A stretch of 64,000 nt of DNA from Cymbidium sinense. Lineage: Eukaryota > Streptophyta > Magnoliopsida > Asparagales > Orchidaceae. Each line of letters begins with the position of its first letter. The first letter of the stretch is position 1. The stretch lies in assembly GCA_021442155.1 (NCBI GenBank), contig CM038228.1:13991179-14055178 (forward strand). Direction: 5' to 3'. The notes beneath the pieces were generated by a model, which ran no database searches, was not told the DNA's origin, and was given only the letters and a program-made list of their open reading frames with translations. A program made the translations under genes and the position numbers. Below are positions 1-12,785 of this stretch, piece after piece.

Positions 1-545
1 ATCCCTAGTGATCTAATAAAATTTTAACTCAAACAAGATAATCTTCTCCTCACTTTCAAAATTATAAAGCTCAATTATAGAATAGATTGGAATGCTCACT
101 AGGTTTCCTAGTATCATAGGCATTTTCTATTGGCTTCCAAAATAAGTCATCTCCTTGATTCTTCCCATTTGGTTTTCCAACATAGCCAATTTATTAATAG
201 TTTATCCTTAAAATCTTTGGAGATAACAATTGTCTACTTTAATCGAGTATTCTTAAGGAATTCACCTTCCTTAGGATGTAATTAATGGGGGCCTCATGAA
301 CTTTAAAATTGGTTTAATATAAACCGATTTATTCATTCATGTAGAGGAAAAATCTCGGCATTAAGACCCATCATGCCTTAGAGTCCTTGTGGAGTGATTA
401 AGTATATTGAAGAGTGATCTCCCTATCTTCCGGGATAGTATATCATACCTCAATGTCATACCCGATCACTTCAACAAATACCTCATCAGATCTTCATAAT
501 GTCCCCCCATACATCGAAAAATAAACACTATGCTAGATAAATAAA
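1..545 (+). repeat. 3' part of an LTR-like block, copy A of a large non-coding repeat family
   Basis: This stretch matches the end of two other blocks in the window, about 7,050-7,590 and 46,130-46,730. All three share in order a 'gctcactaggt..cttagtatc' type stretch, a '(t)aggatgtaattaa' stretch and the closing 'gatcacttcaa' words. It lies in the same orientation as copy B and ends where an oligo-A/T-rich internal region starts, as expected for a 5' LTR cut by the window edge. No TG..CA ends or target duplication could be fixed, so LTR status is inferred. No coding capacity is seen. Confidence 0.55.
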
Positions 546-1835
546 TGAGAATAAAATAACAAATCAAATCAAACTTTAAACTTGAAACTAAAATCAAATT
601 TGAAATCAAATCAAACTCAATATTCTTAAGTGAAAGGCTAAATCATCCTAATAGATCTTCTAGGACCTTCCCTAACCCAATTGGATTAGGTGAACCTAGA
701 TCAAACCCAAATATAATGAAACTCAATAGAAATTTAAATCAAATATATTTGAATTAAAATCAAAATTCAATTAAGACTAGGTTGAGGATAATTAGGTTGA
801 TTAACTCAATTAATCCATTTAAGCTTAAAATCACCTAAGTCCAATAAAATTAAATAAAATCAAAATTAAACCAAAATTAAATCGAACCAAAAGAATAGAA
901 TCAATGCAAAAATATAAATGAACTCAAAAATAAATTTCTAAATGAGGTTCAAAGTGGTAGATAGGTATTTGACCTAAAGTTGACCCAAGCGAGCTCCATC
1001 AAGCCAAAAGTAAAACACTCAAATTTGGCCAAATTGAGTCATTCTGAAGACTTAGAATCATCAAATGAACATCTCTAAATACAAATCCAAATAAATCTAA
1101 ATCCAAGAAGCCTCAAATAGGTAATCAAGTCATTTGACCCAAACAAATCCAATGGACCCTATTAAACTCAAACCCAAATTAAATCATAAATAATCCAAAT
1201 TAAATACTCCAAAATATTTTAAAATAATAAATGAACACAATTTGATAATTATTTAAGTTTAATTTAACCAATTCGATCATTTGACCTAAGTGAACCCATT
1301 AATCCCAATTTGGGTTAAATAAAATCAAAATCAAATTTAACATCAAATCATATCAAATACTTAATAAAATATAATTAAAGCCTAAACACATCTTGATTAA
1401 ATCAAAATGGACATTTGAATCAATTAAATCCAATTTAACCTATTTTGATTAAAATGGTCAATCTAAGTTAAACCTTAAAATCCAATTAAAACTAAATGAA
1501 ATTAATCAAATTTAAACATCAAAAGTGTTCTACCAAACATAAATAAAATCTAAAATAAATTCAAAATGACCAATTAGGCTAGAGAATCTAATGTGATCCA
1601 TTTAGATCGAAAAGGTGAAACCTAGCTTAAATTACGTCAAACCCAAATAAACTTTGAATCGATTGACCTTTAGGACTTACAATGGTCAATTAGGCATAAC
1701 TACAACCTAATTATAAATTCAAACATTCAAATAAAATGAAATTGACCTAAGTTACCCATTAAATCAATTCACACTCAAGTGAATCAAGTAAAACATGAAC
1801 ACAAATACAACTCAAGTGAGCTTGAGTTTTACTCA

Positions 1836-2341
1836 TAGTTTACTATGAGTGTGTATTTTTTGGTTAAAATTGAAAATTTGAACCGATCCAAACCAAAGTT
1901 TTAAAGTTGGATTGGTTCTATAAAAATATTTTGGATTTCAGTTTTCAATTTAGTAATATTCAGCTTTTGGATTTCGATTTGGTTTTATATTATATTAATC
2001 CAATTAATTAGAAAATAGCTAAAAAAAGTAAATTTTTTTATTTTTTATTTAGAATTGTATATTATTGATTTCATTTATTAAAGAGTTGCCTTATTTTGTA
2101 TGAAATAATTTAATAAAGTGATGTAATTAATTGATAAATAATTATTATAGTAATTTATATTTTCAATTTTTGTTTTTCTAAACTAAACTTAAAATCCAAA
2201 AAAATTCGATTTGGATCGATTCGGTTTATGTTATTGATTAAACAGATCATTTTTTCAAATTTTGGATTTAAAATTGAACGATTTAACAAATTTTAAAACC
2301 AAACCGTCTAAGCTGACAGATTGCACACCCCTATAGTTTAC
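1836..2341. mobile_element. hAT-like MITE with 8-bp target duplication
   Basis: The 490-bp element (1,844-2,333) is bordered by a perfect 8-bp direct repeat TAGTTTAC at 1,836-1,843 and 2,334-2,341. Its ends are an imperfect terminal inverted repeat: TATGAGTGTGTA on the left against TAGGGGTGTGCA read from the right. Subterminal words resembling 'gaaccgatccaaacc' occur near both ends in opposite orientation. An 8-bp duplication with a TAGGGGTGTGCA end is usual for plant hAT elements. There is no transposase, so it is non-autonomous. A related right end occurs at about 36,018. Confidence 0.8.
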
Positions 2342-2689
2342 TTTGAGACTTGGTTTGGCAACCAATTAGCAACCTAAGGGTGATGAGATAGCCATAAGGG
2401 AAGAGATAGAAGCCATGTGAAGAGGAAAGAGAGAACAAGCTTATGCTTATGCATATGAAGTCAATTCTCCATATCTTTCCCCCATCCCTCGTTTAATTGA
2501 ATGGGATTTACTCCAATCAACTAACCAACCCCACCAAGTACATTCCAAAATTCCCAATCAACCATAAAAGCTATATTGGACTTTGGCCAAAAAAAAAAAA
2601 AAATGGCTCTCGACCAAGAAGAAAAAAGTGGGGAAAGAGTGATTAGGGATAGGATATCCATTCCAACACACTCTTGAAGGAGGGAGGAG

Positions 2690-3105
2690 CTCGGTCGAAT
2701 CTTTTTCAAGATCCCTCGCCACCGGCAGGCCGGAATACGGCCTTAGCCGACGACTAACCTCATGGCCAAAAGGAAAATGGGGGGAGTGATCCTTCTCCTC
2801 AATAGGTTGTTCATATACGTTCTATGACTAAAGACGAACCCAACCGAGCTGACGCCCGACGACCATGCCAATGGCATGCCGGATAATGACTGGGGCTGAC
2901 GGTAAAGGGCAGATAGTTGGTCTCCACGACGATTGGCTGGGAGGCAAGGCACGAAATCAGGATCAAATGGGCCATTCGATCCATGATCGGACGACTCCAA
3001 CCGATCCTACATCCCATCATATTCCACGTGGCTCATGCACACCAATCCACGATCAAAATGCGGAAAGAGCATGCCCGTTATGTGGATGTAGTGGATAAGT
3101 AGGAA
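2690..3105. other. GC-richer core of the A-B element
   Basis: About 400 bases with much higher GC than the flanks, containing stretches such as 'gccaccggcaggcc'. The same kind of core, about 1.1 kb long, lies at 41,200-42,300 in the second member of the family. Both cores are followed by similar A-rich text of the form 'aaaaattca/ttataa..aaatac'. Overlapping small frames on both strands show no recognisable domain. It may be a regulatory or structural part of the element; nothing supports a gene. Confidence 0.4.
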
Positions 3106-5589
3106 ATTAGGAATTTCTGCATTTTTTAAAAAAATGTTGAAAATGTTCAGAACTTCAAAAATTCATAAAAATTAAAATACTCAATGAAAAATACAAAAAA
3201 GAGCTATGTGGATTTAACTCAGTGAGAGGAATCCATTAAATTCAAAATCCCCAAATTATATTAGATATTTTTGAGTTAACTTGAGCTTAATTAAAAATAA
3301 TCAAATTCTAATTAAATCAAAATATTAATCAAATTGATTGATTTAGGGATTGAAATTGAGGTTATAATACACTTACCATAAAAATTTCAAATCAAAATGA
3401 TGAATGGATTAAGTGGTATTGAATTTCAAAGTTCTAATGCCTAATTTCATAAAAATTAATTTAAAAATCTAAAAAATTATAAAAATCATTCATGTAGTTT
3501 AAACCACTCTAATTAACATCAAACAACCTTAAGAAAATAATATAATCCTATGAAGTTATACAAAAAAATTATTTAAAATAAGAGTTTAATAAATCATTAA
3601 AATTAACATTAACTGAATTTATCAAAACTAAACTATAGTAAATTAAAATAATCAACCTAAAATCATAAATACAATAATATTTAAACCCTCATTAACCACA
3701 CTCTAAATTAAACCAAGTAAACATCACATAACCTTCTATTGAAACTAAACTTAACCTAAGCTTAATCAAACATAAATTTGAACTTAATTAAATCCCAATT
3801 AAGTATCAATTAAATCCTAAATTAAACTTAACCTAGTAAACCTAAATCATCAAATCATTAACTATATCATTAATCTAATCAAATATGAAATCAAATTAAA
3901 AGCTTCAAAAATCAAATAACCTAAATCAAATCAATCTCTAATCAACATGATAAAAAGATTACGATTAACTCATGACTAAACCTTAATTACCCAATCAAAT
4001 AAATTAAATCAATCAAATCAATTAATTATAGATTAAATTAAATCAAATTAAAATGAACAACATACAAATTAACTACACTTTAAACAAATTAAACATAATT
4101 AATCAAATCAAATTAAATGATTATTGATTTAATTATATAATCAACTTAAACATAATTCAATTAAGGAAACTTAATCCAAATAAACCAAGTCAATCAAATG
4201 CTAAATCAAGTGGAACATAAGTTACAATAAATTATTTTAGATGGAATAATCACTAATCAAACTCCTACTAGCTAATCAGATCAGTTATGAACATTCAGTC
4301 ATATTCAACCAAACTATTAATCAAAACAAACACTCAATTTGGTCAATCAAAATGATAAAGAGTTATAATTAAACCTTAATCTGATTAACCATCTAAACAA
4401 AATTTTAAACAAATAAATAAAGTAAACAAACCAATCTTAAACTATCCAATCAACTAAGTTAGCTATATGAAGCAAACCAACCAAATTAAATCTCAATTAA
4501 GCATTGAACCTCAAGCATAGGAAATCACTTAAATTCAATAAATAATAAAACTAAATTGAGCCCTAATTAATCATCAAATATTAAATCAAATGGATCACAA
4601 ATCATAATCAATCAAATCAAATGAAACTAAAGTAAACTTTAATCAATTCAATATATAACCAAATTATATTTAATTTAATCTATTTGAATAAGATCAATTA
4701 ATTAATCATAGATTTAGAAGTTTAATAATCAAATTAAACATGAACTACCATTCAAAGACATTAACCAAATTCTAATAAATGAATCAAATTAAATGAAACT
4801 ATAAATGCGAACAATCAAATTTAATTGAACTCAAAATAAAATATTTAATTCACTTCACAAAACTAAAACCAATATATAAATTAAATCACCAAAATTCAAT
4901 AAACTAAATGATCAAACTCATAATTATAATAAATAAAAAGTTGCTTTGAACCTTAATCAAATAAGAAGTTAATTAAACTAAAATATTTTAACTAAATCAA
5001 ATCAAACTTAAATAAAAATGAAATCATTAAATTTAAATAACATTGAAATAATCTAATCAATATTAATCATATGAATTAAAATCTTAAATTGAAGCCCAAG
5101 AGAAAAGAATTAAATATTAATTCAAAGGATATTGAATTATCAAAATTTAATTAAATCAAATATCTAATCCAAAATTAAGCAATCAAAGTATAGGAAGTTA
5201 AACAAACTCAAACTTTGAAATCCAAATCAATTCAAACAAACATTAATCAAATCAAATCGATTTAATTTAAGTCATTCAAATAAATTTGAATGAGATAATT
5301 AAAATACTTAGGTTCTTAGTTTGACCCTTAGAATAAATTTTCACCTTAGAGTGAAAATTTCATTATAAGGATCAAGATGTTGAATAAATTTGGTTCTATT
5401 CATGACAGAATTTATTCTATTCATCATTCTTTAAAATCTAAATTCAGCTTCAACAAAAAAAAAACTTAAAATTAGAATAAAATCTAAAATCAATTAAATT
5501 ATTTAAATCAAAATTATCTAATGATAAAAGTAAATAAATTTTGAATTCAAGTCAAACTTAAATTGAAGCAAAGCCTAGAACAGACTTGT

Positions 5590-7590
5590 CACACAAGTGT
5601 TCTTTTCTCACACTAAAATACTAGGTCACGGATCCTAAAATTAGGTTAAACCGATGTGTTGATTGTGATGAGATGCTCTTTCATGTTTTGTGGTGTACTA
5701 ATTAGATTGTATTACTAGGTTGTTTGTTCGCTAATCTGAATATTAGGGCATTCTTTTAGGCTAACACTATTTTTTATAGGAGGCTGTGCTTGAAAGGGAC
5801 CACTGTAATAAATATTGTTTGCTTGCAGGTGTTATTTAAGTCCATAAGCATAGCCCGATAGGATATGTGGGGTTGGCAATCACTAATACTAAGTCCGTAT
5901 GTTTGAAATATAAACTGCTAGTGTGTTATATGTTTTTCATAACTGTCTATTTTGCAGGATTTAGATTTTATTTTAGAACTTTAAAATGTAATTTGAGCTT
6001 AGAAATATATTAGGATCTATGGGGTTTATGATAAATAAGAGCTAATTGTACCTATTTAAGTGTCCCTAGTGGAGCATAAGGAGGTCCCTGAAGAAGGCGA
6101 TCCTGAAGTTGATAAAGACCTCATATATCAAACTTTTAGTTCTAAGCTGGGATGAATAAGGGTAGAGTTCGGCTGCCTACTTTCTTTCTTTTTCTGAGAT
6201 GTATAGCGGTACTCGGCCGCACCAGCCTATTTTATTTATTTAAGTCTAGCTTGATTTATTTTGGGGTGCCCAATATAACTGCATGCTTTTAATAAGTTTA
6301 TTTTTATGATTGATGTATCATGCAAATAAAGCCTGGATGCGTTAGGCTCTTAGAAAAACTATTTTTTTTATTCTAATTAATAAATATAATTAAATTTTAA
6401 TCAATTCATAACCTCAATGTAAAGCCTATGAACTTAATCAAGAAATAAAAGATTTAGTAACCCCCTAACTGAATGGTTGTATGTTTTAATAGCTTGCATA
6501 CATATTATATCACTCTTGTAAATAAGAGGTTTCTATTCTTGCATGATAAGCGACAAGCTTGACTTATGAGAGTAGTATCTTATAATGGAGAACATCTCTT
6601 CTCTCTGATTTATCCCATAACCAAATGTCATCATGCATTTAGGCATAAATCCTCCCAAGCCCGAGTCCAAAAATTGATGAGTCAAAATGAAATAAAATTT
6701 GTAAAGTTTTATTACATTAGTCAAAGTCATGAAATGCATACCACACATGATCTAGTTTCTTAGAGAATGAGTTTAGGCTCTTAGCTTTTTTCCTAAATAT
6801 AACAACTCAATCATCTTGCACTTGCATAAGACTAGCCTACAATTTCAAATCACTTAGGTTGTGTTAGCTAGCAACCTCTTACAGGCGGAAAGTGAGTCCA
6901 AAAAAGTCATGGTATGTTTGTTTTCTCTCAGATGAGAGAAATAACTAATAATTCTCAAATTCATAAAATTAGACTAGGTCTTGTTTCTGACTTATGCTAG
7001 AAGAATTTTTAGACTTAGATTCTAAAGTCATCATGTTGGAATGAGTGTTCAACCACTAGGCATTTCTATAGTCTTGAGCTATCAAAATCTAAGCCCTAAA
7101 TTTCCAATAATATGATAGTTGAAATGCTTACTGATTTCTCAGTATCCAAAAGCATTTCTACTCAATCTCATTTGTCTTCCAAAAATAACTCTTCCCCCCA
7201 TTGAAGCGTTCCCACTTGAATTTCTAAAGTAACCATCCTTTTAATACACACTTTGAAATCCATAGAGATGAAAGTTAATTTCTTTAATGGAGAGTATTCT
7301 TAAGTAATTCTTTTCCTTCTAAGATGTAATTAACTATAGAAGCTTACCCTTATAGGGAACTACAAACTCTACAATAAAATAAATCTCGCTCTACCTCTCC
7401 ATATAGTTCAGGAGAAGAATCTCTAGTACATCGAAGACCTATCAGCCTTAGGAGTTCTTATTAAGCAATCAAATCTATTATAAAGTAATATGTTTATCTT
7501 TTGAGATAATATATTTATCTCTTAATGATGTATTTGATTACCTAAATAAGTACCCCCAAGATCGACGTGACATTTCAAATAAAATTCTCA
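5590..7590 (+). repeat. LTR-like block, copy B
   Basis: About 2 kb that aligns over its length with 44,620-46,730 and, at its end, with 1-545. The best conserved part is a GC-rich island at about 6,160-6,230 ('gtagagttcggctgccta' then 'ggtactcggccgcaccagcc'), matched at 45,215-45,290. Other shared blocks are 'aaagatttagtaacccc' near 6,450 and 'cttgcatgata' near 6,540. It sits in the same orientation as copy A, about 5 kb downstream, so A and B may be the two LTRs of one element. Termini are not defined. The small frames around 6,533-6,763 are not conserved in copy C. Confidence 0.6.
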
Positions 7591-8524
7591 CATTCCTTCT
7601 ATATTTTGAAATGACTAAGCCCTATATTTCCTTTTTCTATATCAACAATTCCATAGGATTCTGATTTTTTTTTTCTCAAGCTTTGAGTTTATGGAGATCT
7701 TTGCATAGCATAATTCATGGCAGCTAATAAGGGATTCTTAAGTTAATTATCTTAAGGGATACATGGATTTGAAGCCTAATAACTTTAGAGGATAGAGCCA
7801 TAAAATCATGATGTGATTATGTCATACATTTTAAAAAATTCTTTACATATCTATAAACCATCATAGACTCATTCATTCCTTTAATGATTTATCTTACCAT
7901 AATGTTATAGGATTCTTATATGGAAAGGTTGTAATCCACTTATATATGGGGATTTATTATCTACCTCATGGTCTAACTATTGTCTTAAAGAATAGAATTT
8001 TCTTATTGAAATATTTTGTTGAGTTGTAATCCTTGTAAATAACCTATTAAGACTTAAAACACAAATAAGATTTCTCTAACCAAGAGTATTATTAGATATC
8101 TCTCAAGATGTAAGTAGCCATTGGATTAAGGTTCACTTGACAGTCCTCATGTGACCAAAATAAAAATATATTTGATCTCTAATTATTCATAAGGGCATTA
8201 ATAAATCTTTTTATGAGCTTGTTCAAGTTATATTGGTCTAATTTTTAAACTTCTTCTCTTGGCTTATTCTATGAAAGTCATTCAATAAAAAAATCTTCAT
8301 AGACTTTCATTTATTCTCTCTTTTAATCTTCTATTCTCCATTCTCATTCTTATTCTCATCTTCTTCTACTTTTTCTTCCCCTCACCTATAATTAAGAAAA
8401 TAAGAGCAAAAGGAGGAGTTCTAATGAAGAAGATGCAATAATCTTAGAAAGAAATTCTACTTGAGAGAGGTAAGATATAAAGAAAAAAATGTAAGCAACT
8501 GCACTCCAAAAGTTGGGGAACAAT
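7590..8524. other. AT-rich DNA, nothing recognised
   Basis: Plain AT-rich sequence after copy B with a pyrimidine-rich patch near 8,310-8,390 and no open frame, structural RNA or terminal-repeat signal that I could support. Confidence 0.4.
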
Positions 8525-9160
8525 TGAAATTTAGTAGGTAAGCAAAATATATATATATAACAAGCAACTTCTCATGAGCATCACTAAGCAAAGATTCAGT
8601 CAAATGTTAGTGCAATAAACATAACTAGAAAGAATTTAACAACTAAGCACTAGTCATTATTCCTAGAACAAAGTTCACTTCGATACCAACTTCTTAATCC
8701 TTACCTAAAAATTTGTTCGTATGAAAATCAACGATAATATTGTAAGATCTAGTAAAAAGAATCTCGGTTTAGTCACCTTCACCTCAACAATAGCAACCTT
8801 CTTCACAATTGCAATATTGAGATTTTTTTTTTCATAAGTTAAGAATGGCATGAAGAAGGCATAAGCTCAAATAAAGTCCTAGGATCAATAACCTAATACC
8901 TTTGAAATTTAATAGGTTAGCAAAACATTCTTTGATAAACAACTTCTCATGAGCATCATTATGCAAAGATTCATTCAAGCATTGGTATAATAAAGATAGC
9001 TAAAAGGAATTGAATAAGTAAGCATTACTCATCATTCCTAAACCAAACTTACTTCAGTACCAACTTCTTAAGCAATACCTAAAAGTTTTTTTATATTGAA
9101 TTCAATGGTAACCTTGTTAGCTTTAGTTGAGGGAATCATAACTTTCTCACATTCACAAAG
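8525..9160. repeat. Tandem duplication, period about 378 bp
   Basis: Two diverged direct copies lie side by side, starting at 8,525 ('tgaaatttagtaggtaagca') and 8,903 ('tgaaatttaataggttagca'). Shared words follow in the same order: 'acttctcatgagcatca', 'gcaaagattca', 'taccaacttctta' and 'tacctaaaa'. Divergence is substantial, so the duplication is old. No coding frame spans either copy, and the source of the unit is unknown. Confidence 0.7.
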
Positions 9161-11087
9161 GTCTTGAGATCAATAGCCTCATTGTCTCATCATATGTGTC
9201 ATTTAAAAAAAAAAACATCTTCTTCTTGAGCTTTATTAGAAGATAGGAAACAAAGTTCTTAATTTAAATGGCCACCAAGTTTGAGATTGTCCAATGAGAG
9301 TAATTCATTAAAAATCAAGTTAAAAGAAGAAGGTGAATGAATTCCTTCAAATTAGTATTTATAATTTGTCTTAAAATATTAGCATGTGTGCAAAAAAAGG
9401 CCATCAAATCCATATAAACAGTCATAATCAAAGTATTAATTCATCAACATAAACTTTAAATTCACTTATTCATTCTAGTTACTTCTAAAAAAAGTAAAGA
9501 ATTAGGGGACTAATATATATCCAAAGCCTTCTTAATGAAATTACTAAAAGGTAAATTTGGGTAACAAATCATTAACATTAAACAAAGTCAGAGCTTCATC
9601 CAAAAAGCTCTCCACATCTATTTAATGCTAGACTTCTATACTAAACACTTAAATTCAATTAAATAATTACTTAGATCTAAAGAATAATGAATATGTCAAA
9701 CCAAAGAGTTCTACTAAACCTCGAGATTATACAACTCATTTATAGACTCATCTATAAACTCAGCCAAATAAGTCACCAAAATATTTATTAAGAAAATTTG
9801 CTCATCAAGCATTAAATGAATTCACAAGAGATGATTAAGGAAGTATTACCATTAATAATTAACTTAGAAGCCATCAAGAATTATTTATGTAATTATATAG
9901 CTACAAATTAGTAAAATTTAACCATTTTTTACAACAAGCACAATTAAACCTTAATATTATATTACTTGAATGAAGCCTTTCTTATAAAGTTGAAACTCAA
10001 CCTAAAATAATAAATAACATATCATTGAATGAGTTCGACTCATCCTAATGGACTCAAGTTACAATAGTGTGCACACAAAGTTACATAATAGTGTGCACTT
10101 TCTAATAACAATCTAGCCAAATCTCATAGTTTTTTTCTCTCTAGCTCTCTTTCTCTCTCCTATTTTTTCTCTTAATCTTTGTTCATCCTTATTATTTAGG
10201 CTTTGATGTTACTCATAGACAATTTAAAAATCTAACACATTATCAAACAAAATGAAGATTACATTTATATTACTTCAATTATTATATTTGAAAACTTATA
10301 TATTTCTTTGTTACTATTAAATTTTCAAATATTAGTTATATTTGTGTTGTGTTCTTCAAATTTTTAATGATATTATTATAAATAGAAGTGAATAGACATC
10401 AATTTTGTATACAGACAGGAAACAATATTACATATATTGTTAGAAACCAACAATAGATTTAAGCTCCACAAATAAGTATTAAAAATAAGTATTAAAAAAA
10501 TATATATATACTAATATTCAAACAAAAAAAGATAAGCTCTCTTTCAGCCCATCAAGTTCAAAAGTCTTTATATTTTTATTTTTATATTATTTTAAAAACA
10601 TATTAATTTAAAGCTTATTTAGGATCAATCTTATTTTGTATTTCAATTGTTTTGTTTTTATGTTATTTTAAAAAGCATATTTGTTTAATATATTTACTAA
10701 ATATTTTTTATTTTTTATTTTTAAAAATAAATAATATTATTCTTAAAAATATTTTAAAATAATTTTAGATTTTAAATATTTTTAAAAATAATTATCATCA
10801 TTAAATATATTTTACTTTAAAATAAAATATAATTATAAAATAAACAAAAATAAAAATGCTCCCAAACAACTCTTTAATGTATTTTATATGCATTTTTTAA
10901 AAAAAATTTAACACTATTTTCAAAAGCTCTCAAATTAATTTTTATAATATACTTTGAAGTTTTAATGTCCTTAATAATAATAATTATTATTAAATATATT
11001 TTATTTTATATCAAAATATAAATAAAATAAAAAAACATTAAATATCAAATATTAAAGAAAAGTGATTCCAAACAACCTTTTAATTAG
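9160..11087. other. AT-rich intergenic DNA with MITE-like fragments
   Basis: No gene is seen. From about 10,560 to 11,085 there are two stretches of the kind 'aaatatattttattttaaa..caaaatataaa' ending in 'tcccaaacaac' or 'ttccaaacaac'. The same text recurs at about 59,990-60,095. Ends like 'ccaaaca' are common in small plant inverted-repeat elements, but I could not match two inverted ends, so these stay as unclassified repeat fragments. Confidence 0.35.
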
Positions 11088-12250
11088 GGGTGTAAAAGAG
11101 CATAGCTTGAGTTGAACCTTTATTCATATTCGGCTCATTTGAAATTTGCTTGTTTTTTTGACTGTGTTTGAAATACTCAAACTTGAGTTAGTGTTCAATT
11201 ATTTGAAATGACTCATATAAACTCGAAATAACTCGGTAAAATAATAATCCTAAAAATTTGTAGGAGAGAGAATTTAAATCTTGACCATTCTTTTATATGA
11301 CAAAAATTCCAACTACTATGCTATGCTTATAACTATATATATACAATTAAAATAATATAATATTTTATTTCGAGCTAAATCGAGCAGAATACAATCAAAT
11401 AAATAATTATTCATATTCGACTCATTTCATTTATAAATCGAGCTTGAAATATTATACGTATTTGACTCACTTAACAAACAAACTGAATATAAACTATTAA
11501 TGAATAACAAACTTTTGTGACTAACCCTCTTTTTAATAAATGGATCTCGCTCAAACTCGGTATGAAGGCTATTGCAAGTTTGGGAGTGGTCAAGACCAGT
11601 ACATGTTGGTTCATGAAAAGGATTTGTAAAGATTTCAAAATAAATTCAACCAAACTTATACCAGACAATAAAATAAATATTAAATTTATTTTATTATATT
11701 TAAAATAATATAATTATATTTTACTAATTTAATACATAACATTTTAATTCAAGATATTTCTCTTGAATATCTTAAATATAATCCTAAATTAAAATTTTGA
11801 CAAATAAAACTTTAATTGTTTTTTAAAATTTTAAATTGAAATCTTACATCATCAATCATCTCTTTAAAATTAAATAATTAAAATTAATCAATATTAGAAC
11901 CGAATAAATAATAAAAATCGGACCAATCCACTAACGTCAGCTGACGGTTCTAACGAATTTCATGCTAAAGTAAATTTGAGCATAAAACGAATTGTCTGCA
12001 GAATCCATTCACAATTGAGTCGGTCAAATCAACTATAAACCTATTAAGCCTTTAAAGCATGCCTGCTTAAATATTTATGTACCGCTTACCTCAGACAGAT
12101 TAAGATACCTCAGTGTTCGATTCCTTTTCGGGAGGTGATCTACCCCACATGGATGAAAAGAAATAAGCGGCGATTCGGAGGGCTAGCCGTGGAGATTAAT
12201 ATCAATACACGCCACAAAGTGGGTGGAATCAAAAATGAACACCTCATCAC

Positions 12251-12285
<35 letters not shown>

Positions 12286-12785
12286 CCATTGATTCAATAT
12301 ATCTCATTAAGCGATCAACAAAGCTTAATAACTTTCGAAAGGATCTATTTCTTCTAATTTATTGACCTTGGCTTTCAAAACTAAATTTTGTGAATAACTG
12401 ATATTTGACTTATTAAGCATTCATGTTTGATTTATTTGTTAAGCAAATGAGTCGAACACAAATAAATATTTAAAGTTTTATTTATAAACAAGTCGAAAAC
12501 AAACAACTCTTCATTCGACTCATTTGAACTCGAAATAAAAAACTATATATATAGTTATTACATTAAAATGAATGTGAAAGAGTGATTTCAAGAATGACAT
12601 TCTATTGAGTAAGTGCCTGTTCGAATCCTGCCTACTATTTTTTAAAAAAAATTTAAGGAATTCAAGTCAATTCGAGCTAATAAGCTCGTTACAAATCAAA
12701 GCGAGCCGATTTTGAACAAATGAATTTTCAAATGAGCCGAACACAAACAACGAGCTCACTCAAGTGTGGCTCGTTTACACCTCTA
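11088..12785. mobile_element. Long-inverted-repeat (foldback/hAT-like) element
   Basis: The ends are TAGGGGTGTAAA at 11,088 and the complement of TAGAGGTGTAAA at 12,785. Similarity between the left arm and the reversed right arm continues inward for about 450 bp: matching words include 'ttcggctcatttgaaa', 'taactatatatata', 'ttatttcgag' and 'gactca..ttaacaaa'. The right arm carries a B-box-like 'gttcgaatcc' near 12,620. No transposase is present. The flanks do not give a clean target duplication (TTAA-like text on both sides is only suggestive). A SINE-like sequence lies in the loop. The small frames at 11,471-11,708 lie inside an arm and are not genes. Confidence 0.65.
12085..12283 (+). mobile_element. 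tRNA-related SINE with poly(A) tail
   Basis: A pol III B-box-like sequence GTTCGATTCC lies at about 12,116-12,125. It is preceded by 'ctcagacagattaagatacc', which looks like the A-box/D-arm part of a tRNA-derived head. About 130 bp further on the sequence ends in 32 consecutive A residues (12,252-12,283). This layout is typical of plant SINEs. The 5' end is uncertain and no perfect target duplication was found. The 76-codon frame across the poly(A) tract is an artefact. Confidence 0.6.

Larger units (their letters stand above)
546..5590 (+). repeat. Non-coding internal region of the A-B LTR-like element
   Basis: Very AT-rich DNA made of endlessly varied short words such as 'aaatcaaat' and 'tttgacctaag', with no open frame of note. 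A GC-richer core lies at about 2,690-3,100, and the pattern of AT-rich flank, GC-rich core and AT-rich flank is repeated at 39.8-44.6 kb. Short frames of 60-85 codons inside the core overlap each other on both strands and look like chance. A hAT-like MITE is nested at 1,844-2,333. No gag, protease, reverse transcriptase or integrase motif was recognised, so this resembles a large non-autonomous retrotransposon derivative; the class is an inference. Confidence 0.45.

Noticed and set aside
2743..3102. Overlapping 60-85 codon frames on both strands in the GC-rich core
   Set aside because: Mutually overlapping on opposite strands, no recognisable domain, and not conserved in the matching core at 41.2-42.3 kb.
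6533..6763. 65-71 codon frames on both strands
   Set aside because: They lie in LTR-like copy B, and the aligned part of copy C does not keep either frame open.
9400..9500. Possible reverse-transcriptase-like text on the minus strand (VYMD)
   Set aside because: Too short, broken by stops and without neighbouring RT motifs.
12135..12365. 76-codon frame with a Lys run
   Set aside because: The Lys run is the poly(A) tail of the SINE; not a gene.
12590..12640. Possible tRNA gene around 'gttcgaatcc' at about 12,620
   Set aside because: Only a B-box-like stretch is present; no acceptor stem, anticodon arm or A box can be folded, and it lies in a transposon arm.
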